DNA of 64,000 nt from Bradyrhizobium symbiodeficiens. GTDB lineage: Bacteria > Pseudomonadota > Alphaproteobacteria > Rhizobiales > Xanthobacteraceae. The notes beneath the pieces were generated by a model, which was not told the origin of the DNA, searched no databases, and worked only from the letters and a program-made list of their open reading frames with translations. A program made the translations under genes and the position numbers. Positions 59,773 through 64,000 of the stretch are shown here, in pieces. The stretch spans positions 3,536,501-3,600,500 of the forward strand of contig NZ_CP029427.2 of NCBI RefSeq assembly GCF_002266465.3, given 5' to 3'. Position 1 is the first letter of the stretch; each line of letters starts with the position of its first letter.

Positions 59773-61614
59773 ATGACGCCGCCCGCCACCGCCTTGCCCG
59801 TCGAAGCGCCCCAGGCGTTTCTCGGCGTCGCGCGTTCGCTGACCGACAAGCTCTGGCGCGACCGGCTGGATGCCCGCGGGGCGGCCCAGGCGCTCGCTAT
59901 CGTGCAGCGGCACCAGCTGCCCGAACTGCTGGCCCGGGTGCTGGCCGGCCGCGGCGTCGACATCGACGCGGTGCCCGACTTTCTCGATCCGACCATCCGT
60001 AAGCTCATGCCGGACCCCTTTACCGTGACGGAGATGGAGGCCGCGTCGAAGCGGATCGCGGATGCTGCGGCGAAGGGCGAAAAGGTCGCGATCTTCGGCG
60101 ATTACGACGTCGACGGCGCGACCTCGGCGGCGCTGCTCGCCTGGCACCTGCGCCATTGCGGGCTCGATCCGCTGATCCACATTCCCGACCGCATTTTCGA
60201 GGGCTACGGGCCCAATGTCGAAGCGGTTCGCGGGCTGGCGGCCAAGGGCGCCACGCTGCTCGTCACCGTCGATTGCGGCACCACCAGCATCGAGCCGCTG
60301 GCGGAGGCCAAGCGCCTCGGCATGTCCGTGGTCGTGATCGACCATCACCAGGCCGGCACGGAGCTGCCGGAGGTCGACGCGCTGGTCAATCCGAACCGGC
60401 TCGACGATCTCTCCGGTCTCGGCCATCTCGCCGCGGTCGGTCTCGTGCTGGTGACGCTGGTTGCGGTCAATCGCGAGCTGCGCCAGCGCGGTTTCTGGAA
60501 TGCGGAAATGCCCGAACCGGATCTGCTCGGCATGCTGCACCACGTCGCGCTCGGCACGGTTGCCGACGTCGCACCGCTGATCGGGCTGAACCGCGCTTTC
60601 GTCGCCAAGGGGCTGATCGCGATGCGGCGGCGCGACCATGTCGGCCATACCGCGCTGATGGATGTGGCGCGGCTGAACGGGCCGCCGGAGGCGTGGCATC
60701 TCGGCTTCATGCTGGGGCCGCGCATCAATGCCGGCGGCCGCATCGGCCGCGCCGATCTCGGCGTGCGGCTGCTGCTGGAAGGCGACAGCGTCGAGGCCGC
60801 GCGGATCGCCGCCGAGCTCGACCGCCTCAACAGCGAGCGCCGGGTCATCGAGCAGGCGGCCGAAGCGCAGGCCGAAGCCGAGGCGCTGGCCTCGATCGGG
60901 CTGGAGGACAAGCTCGGCGTCATCGTCACGGCGTCCGAAGGCTGGCACCCCGGCGTCGTCGGCCTCGTTGCTTCCCGGCTGAAAGAAAAGTTTTCGCGGC
61001 CCGCTTTCGCCATTGCGCTCGAGCCCGGCGGCATTGGTACCGGATCGGGGCGCTCGATCGCTGGCGTCGACATCGGCAAGGCGGTGCGGCAGGCGGTCAC
61101 TGACGGCATTCTGCTGAAGGGCGGCGGCCACGCGATGGCCGCGGGCGTGACGTTGCGGAAAGAGAAGCTCGCCGAATTTCGCGCCTATCTCGAGAACGCG
61201 CTGGCGCGGGACGTTGCCGAGGCGCGCCACGTCAACGAGCTCTACATCGACGGCGCGGTCTCTGCGCGCGCCGTGACGACGGAGCTTGCGGCGACGCTGA
61301 ACCGTGCCGGTCCGTTCGGCAGCGGCAATCCGGAAGCCGTGCTGGCGCTGCCGGCACATCAGCTCGTGTTTGCCGACGAGGTTGGGCAGGCGCATCTGCG
61401 TCTGCGCTTCAAGTCGGGGGATGGCGCCATCGTCAACGGCATCGCGTTCCGCTCGGTCGGCCAGAAGCTCGGCAATGCGCTTCTTGCCAACCGCGGCCAG
61501 CAACTGCATGTCGCCGGCTCGCTTTCGGTCGATCGCTACCAGGGCGCCGAGCGGGTGCAATTCCGCGTCATCGACGTCGCGCTACCGGACCAGGGGCCAT
61601 CCGTGATTAGATAA
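59773..61614 (+). CDS. recJ: Single-stranded-DNA-specific exonuclease RecJ
   Basis: A 5'-3' exonuclease for single-stranded DNA in recombination and mismatch repair. The 613-residue protein has the DHH-family motif IFGDYDVDGATSAA with Asp110, Asp112 and Asp114, and DHH at Asp190-His191-His192. The DHHA1 domain includes GRSIAGVDIGKAVRQ and GGGHAMAAGVTL. The C-terminal OB-like part is present. It is often adjacent to glpX; here it is separated from it by the accessory region. The start ATG at 59773 follows a weak ribosome binding site. Confidence 0.95.
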   Translation: MTPPATALPVEAPQAFLGVARSLTDKLWRDRLDARGAAQALAIVQRHQLPELLARVLAGRGVDIDAVPDFLDPTIRKLMPDPFTVTEMEAASKRIADAAAKGEKVAIFGDYDVDGATSAALLAWHLRHCGLDPLIHIPDRIFEGYGPNVEAVRGLAAKGATLLVTVDCGTTSIEPLAEAKRLGMSVVVIDHHQAGTELPEVDALVNPNRLDDLSGLGHLAAVGLVLVTLVAVNRELRQRGFWNAEMPEPDLLGMLHHVALGTVADVAPLIGLNRAFVAKGLIAMRRRDHVGHTALMDVARLNGPPEAWHLGFMLGPRINAGGRIGRADLGVRLLLEGDSVEAARIAAELDRLNSERRVIEQAAEAQAEAEALASIGLEDKLGVIVTASEGWHPGVVGLVASRLKEKFSRPAFAIALEPGGIGTGSGRSIAGVDIGKAVRQAVTDGILLKGGGHAMAAGVTLRKEKLAEFRAYLENALARDVAEARHVNELYIDGAVSARAVTTELAATLNRAGPFGSGNPEAVLALPAHQLVFADEVGQAHLRLRFKSGDGAIVNGIAFRSVGQKLGNALLANRGQQLHVAGSLSVDRYQGAERVQFRVIDVALPDQGPSVIR

Positions 61615-61705
61615 CGCATGATCCGACGCGACAAACGCGGAACGCGTTTGCGCGGAGATCATGCGCAAAAATAAGATCGCTCAAACAACAAAAAAGGGAG
61701 TGAAC

Positions 61706-62515
61706 ATGGCAGGGCAGGTTGAGGGCAAGGTCGCGCTGGTGACCGGCGGCGCCTCGGGTATCGGCGAGGCCATCGTCGAGCTGTTCGCGCGCGAAGGCGC
61801 GACCGTCGTCATCACCGACATCGATGAGCTGCGCGGGCCCGAGCTCGCCAAGCGCGTGACAAAGGCCGGCGGCAAGGCGATCTTCCTGGAGCAGGACGTC
61901 ACCAGCGAGGAGCGCTGGATCGAAATCGTCGGCGAAATCGCCAAGCGCCATGGCCGGCTCGATATCATGGTCTCCAATGCCGGCATCGGCATCGCCGTGC
62001 CCTCGATCGTCGACATGACGCTCGCCGACTGGCGCAAGCAGAACGCGATCAATCTCGACGGCGTGTTTCTGTCGGTCAAGCATTGCCTGCCGCTGATGCG
62101 CAAGCATGGCGGCGGTTCGATCGTGATGATGTCCTCGCTCGCGGGCCTGCGCGGCGCGCCGGGCCTGTCGGCCTATTCGGCGACCAAAGGCGGCGTGCGG
62201 CTGTTCGCCAAGTCGATTGCGATGGAATGCGCGGCGGCCGGCGACGGCATCCGGGTCAATTCCGTGCATCCCGGGATCATCGATACGCCGATCTGGGGCA
62301 AGATCCCGACCGGTGCGACCGGCGCCGGCCAGAATGCGCCGATCGATCCCGAGGAGCGCGCCAAGGTCGCAACCCCGCTTGGCCGCGCCGGACAGGCCGC
62401 GGAGATCGCCTCAGGCGTGCTGTATCTGGCCTCCGATGCCTCGCGCTACGTCACCGGTAGCGAGCTCGTTATCGACGGCGGCATGAACGCCGGCGGCGTT
62501 CCGCGGCGGGCCTGA
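61706..62515 (+). CDS. SDR family oxidoreductase
   Basis: A 269-residue classical short-chain dehydrogenase. Seen: TGGASGIGEAIVELFAREGA (NAD-binding), SNAGIG, SSLAGLRGAPGLSAYSATKG with the catalytic Ser, Tyr and Lys, and the C-terminal VTGSELVIDGGMNAGG. The Asp in ITDIDEL after strand 2 suggests NAD over NADP. A strong AGGGAG site precedes the start. It is followed by the class II aldolase gene after 95 bases that contain a hairpin (AGGGGCTG / CAGCCCCT). The two probably work in one sugar- or polyol-like pathway (inference). Confidence 0.9.
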   Translation: MAGQVEGKVALVTGGASGIGEAIVELFAREGATVVITDIDELRGPELAKRVTKAGGKAIFLEQDVTSEERWIEIVGEIAKRHGRLDIMVSNAGIGIAVPSIVDMTLADWRKQNAINLDGVFLSVKHCLPLMRKHGGGSIVMMSSLAGLRGAPGLSAYSATKGGVRLFAKSIAMECAAAGDGIRVNSVHPGIIDTPIWGKIPTGATGAGQNAPIDPEERAKVATPLGRAGQAAEIASGVLYLASDASRYVTGSELVIDGGMNAGGVPRRA

Positions 62516-62610
62516 GCGCGCAGGGCAGGGTGGCACGCGCAGGGGCTGACGCGCAGGCGCAGCCCCTGTACAAGGCGGACAGCTTTCGACCGACAGAGGT
62601 GTCCTTCGCC

Positions 62611-63408
62611 ATGGCGCACAGCCTTCACGCTTCCTCACCCGCGCCCGCGCCATTCCGCTCGAACCGGCCGGACCTCGCCACCGATGCGATCCGCACCGCG
62701 CGCGAGGATCTCGCCGCCTGCTTCCGCATGGCGGCGCGCAACGGTTTCGAGGAGGGCATCTGCAATCACTTCTCGGCCGTCGTGCCCGGCCATGACGATC
62801 TATTTCTCGTCAATCCCTACGGCTATGCCTTTCGCGAGATCACAGCCTCAAAGCTGCTGATCTGCGATTTCCACGGCAATGTGCTCGACGGCGAGGGCGT
62901 GCCAGAGGCGACCGCGTTCTACATCCACGCCGAGATGCACAGGTTGCTGCCGCGCGCCAAGGTCGCGTTCCACACGCACATGCCCTATGCGACGGCGCTA
63001 TCGATGACCGAAGGCGAGCCCTTGATCTGGGCCGGCCAGACCGCGCTGAAATTCTACGGCCGCACCGCGGTCGACCGCGACTACAACGGCCTCGCGCTCG
63101 ACAACCGCGAGGGCGCCCGGATCGCCTCGGCCGTGGGTGACGCCGATATCGTCTTCATGAAGCATCACGGCGTGATGGTGCTGGCCCCGACCATCGCGGA
63201 AGCCTGGGACGATCTCTATTATCTCGAACGCGCCGCCGAGGTGCAGGTGCTGGCGATGTCGACGGGACGGAACGTGCTGCCGGTCGATCCCGCGATTGCG
63301 GCCGAGACCTATCGGCAGATGCGTGAGGGCGATTCCGAATCCGCCCGGCTGCATCTCGCCGCGATCCGCCGGCAGCTGGATGCGGAAGAGCCGCAGTACA
63401 GGCACTGA
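62611..63408 (+). CDS. Class II aldolase/adducin family protein
   Basis: A 265-residue protein with the class II aldolase fold. The zinc-ligand histidines are in AFHTHMPYATAL and FMKHHGVMVLAP, and the acid in EATAFYIHAEMHRLLP. Characterised relatives include L-fuculose-phosphate and ribulose-phosphate aldolases/epimerases, but the family covers many substrates. The start at 62611 has AGAGGTG upstream; the open frame extends back to 62530. The downstream palindromic repeat ends the transcription unit. Confidence 0.88.
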   Translation: MAHSLHASSPAPAPFRSNRPDLATDAIRTAREDLAACFRMAARNGFEEGICNHFSAVVPGHDDLFLVNPYGYAFREITASKLLICDFHGNVLDGEGVPEATAFYIHAEMHRLLPRAKVAFHTHMPYATALSMTEGEPLIWAGQTALKFYGRTAVDRDYNGLALDNREGARIASAVGDADIVFMKHHGVMVLAPTIAEAWDDLYYLERAAEVQVLAMSTGRNVLPVDPAIAAETYRQMREGDSESARLHLAAIRRQLDAEEPQYRH

Positions 63409-63415
63409 ACTGGCC

Positions 63416-63519
63416 GTCATTCCGGGGCGCGCGAAGCGCGAGCCCGGAAATCCATCGTGCAGCAAGTCGGGCGGAGAAATGGATTCCGGGCTCGCGCCAA
63501 GGGCGCGCCCCGGAATGAC
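63416..63519. repeat. Palindromic intergenic repeat (GTCATTCCGGGGCGCGC type)
   Basis: The arms 63416-63455 and 63479-63519 are inverted copies with only short gaps; they begin GTCATTCCGGGGCGCGC and end near ATCCAT. It lies between the convergent aldolase and lytic transglycosylase genes. Confidence 0.88.
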
Positions 63520-63538
63520 AAAGTGAGGACGCAGGCTC

Positions 63539-64000
63539 CTACGACCCCTGCCGCAGCTTCGCCAGCACCTTCAGCCCGCCATAACCGTCCGCAGGCGCAA
63601 TCCCCGCGCGCTGCTGGAAATCCTTGATGGCCTTCATGGTGTCGTTGCCGACCCGGCCGTCGGTGCCGCCGGTGTCGAAGCCGGCTTTCGTCAATCGCGT
63701 CTGCATCTCCTGCACCTCGGCGAGCGTCAGCGCGCGCTCGGAGCCGGGGAAGGGCTGGATGAAGGGCGGCCCGCCGAGGCAGCGGTCGCCGAGATGGCAG
63801 ATCGCCAGCGCATAATTCATGGAAGGGTTGTAGCTCTTCACCGAGTAGAAATTTGGTCCCAGCAGGAATGTCGGTCCGCCAGCGACCGGCGTCCACATTT
63901 GCGCGGATGCGTTCGGCTGCGGGAACGGCTGGCCGTCGGCGCGGGTGACGCCGGAAGATGCCCAGGCCGCATAGGTGCGGCTGCCGCTCATATTGCCGGC
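63539..64000 (-). CDS. Lytic murein transglycosylase, C-terminal part (cut by window edge)
   Basis: The visible 153 residues end a protein whose start lies beyond position 64000. The early part (TFLLGPNFYSVKSYNPSMNYALAICHLGDRC) matches the C-terminal end of the SLT domain of MltB-type transglycosylases, and the last 65 residues (LTLAEVQEMQTRLTKAGFDT; GRVGNDTMKAIKDFQQRAG) form a peptidoglycan-binding domain 1. Such enzymes cut peptidoglycan to give 1,6-anhydroMurNAc, the substrate of the anmK enzyme elsewhere in the window. Nothing can be said about the signal peptide. Confidence 0.85.
   Translation of the reverse strand, partial: AGNMSGSRTYAAWASSGVTRADGQPFPQPNASAQMWTPVAGGPTFLLGPNFYSVKSYNPSMNYALAICHLGDRCLGGPPFIQPFPGSERALTLAEVQEMQTRLTKAGFDTGGTDGRVGNDTMKAIKDFQQRAGIAPADGYGGLKVLAKLRQGS

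Noticed and set aside
59755..61560. A 601-residue open frame on the minus strand
   Set aside because: It is the antisense of recJ, whose DHH motifs are intact.
1..64000. tRNA, rRNA or CRISPR arrays
   Set aside because: No tRNA T-arm words in cloverleaf context, no rRNA sequence and no regularly spaced direct repeats were seen.

Overview
The window reads as about 64 kb of chromosome from a high-GC alphaproteobacterium of the order Rhizobiales, most like Bradyrhizobium or a close relative (inference from gene content). The pointers are a complete suf operon with two different cysteine desulfurases, class I phaC, hom-glpX, Omp31/RopB-type outer-membrane barrels whose mature ends begin AADLGAR, and many intergenic palindromic repeats. 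I found no rRNA, tRNA or CRISPR array. No transposase or integrase gene was recognised.

Layout. 0.3-9.4 kb: a large AsmA/YhdP-like envelope protein, a chemoreceptor, a 28-residue membrane peptide, a DoxX protein, an MFS transporter and tyrS. 9.6-13.0 kb: anmK, a non-coding repeat-like block whose far edge repeats the last 42 bases of anmK, a glutathione S-transferase behind a promoter with three palindromes, and an alpha/beta hydrolase. 13.4-20.3 kb: the Fe-S cluster assembly operon (NifS-type desulfurase, sufB, sufC, sufD, sufS, a MIP18-family protein, an A-type carrier). 20.5-25.8 kb: a TfoX-like protein with a lysine-rich tail, fabA, a GGDEF protein, an RhlE-type RNA helicase and an AraC regulator. 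25.9-32 kb: a secreted caspase-like protein, a decayed FAD monooxygenase, two outer-membrane barrels with matching terminators, an SDR and a 61-residue membrane protein.

32.3-45.5 kb is mostly core metabolism: parE, a DedA protein, an operon holding a PaiB-like protein, two structurally different argC genes and a methyltransferase, then MAPEG, phaC, a lipoprotein, a class I/II aminotransferase, hom and glpX. 45.6-59.5 kb looks like accessory material lying between glpX and recJ, genes that are often neighbours in this order. It holds a DUF4261 protein, a HAD dehalogenase-like protein, a scrap of an RND pump, a Tat-exported metallo-beta-lactamase-fold protein, a catabolic operon and an MCP-like protein with inverted domain order. 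The catabolic operon runs GntR regulator, crotonase-fold protein, CoA-transferase, tripartite tricarboxylate transporter, PdxA2-like dehydrogenase. 59.8-64 kb: recJ, an SDR with a class II aldolase, and the 3' end of a lytic transglycosylase gene cut by the window edge.

The best candidate for an undescribed system is the catabolic operon at 49.7-56.8 kb. Its promoter region has two matching TTTG-N4-CAAA sites facing the GntR gene, and its crotonase lacks both hydratase glutamates. Other points of interest are the repeat-like block in the anmK tail, the three-palindrome GST promoter, the tandem type 2/type 1 argC pair and the inverted MCP-like protein.
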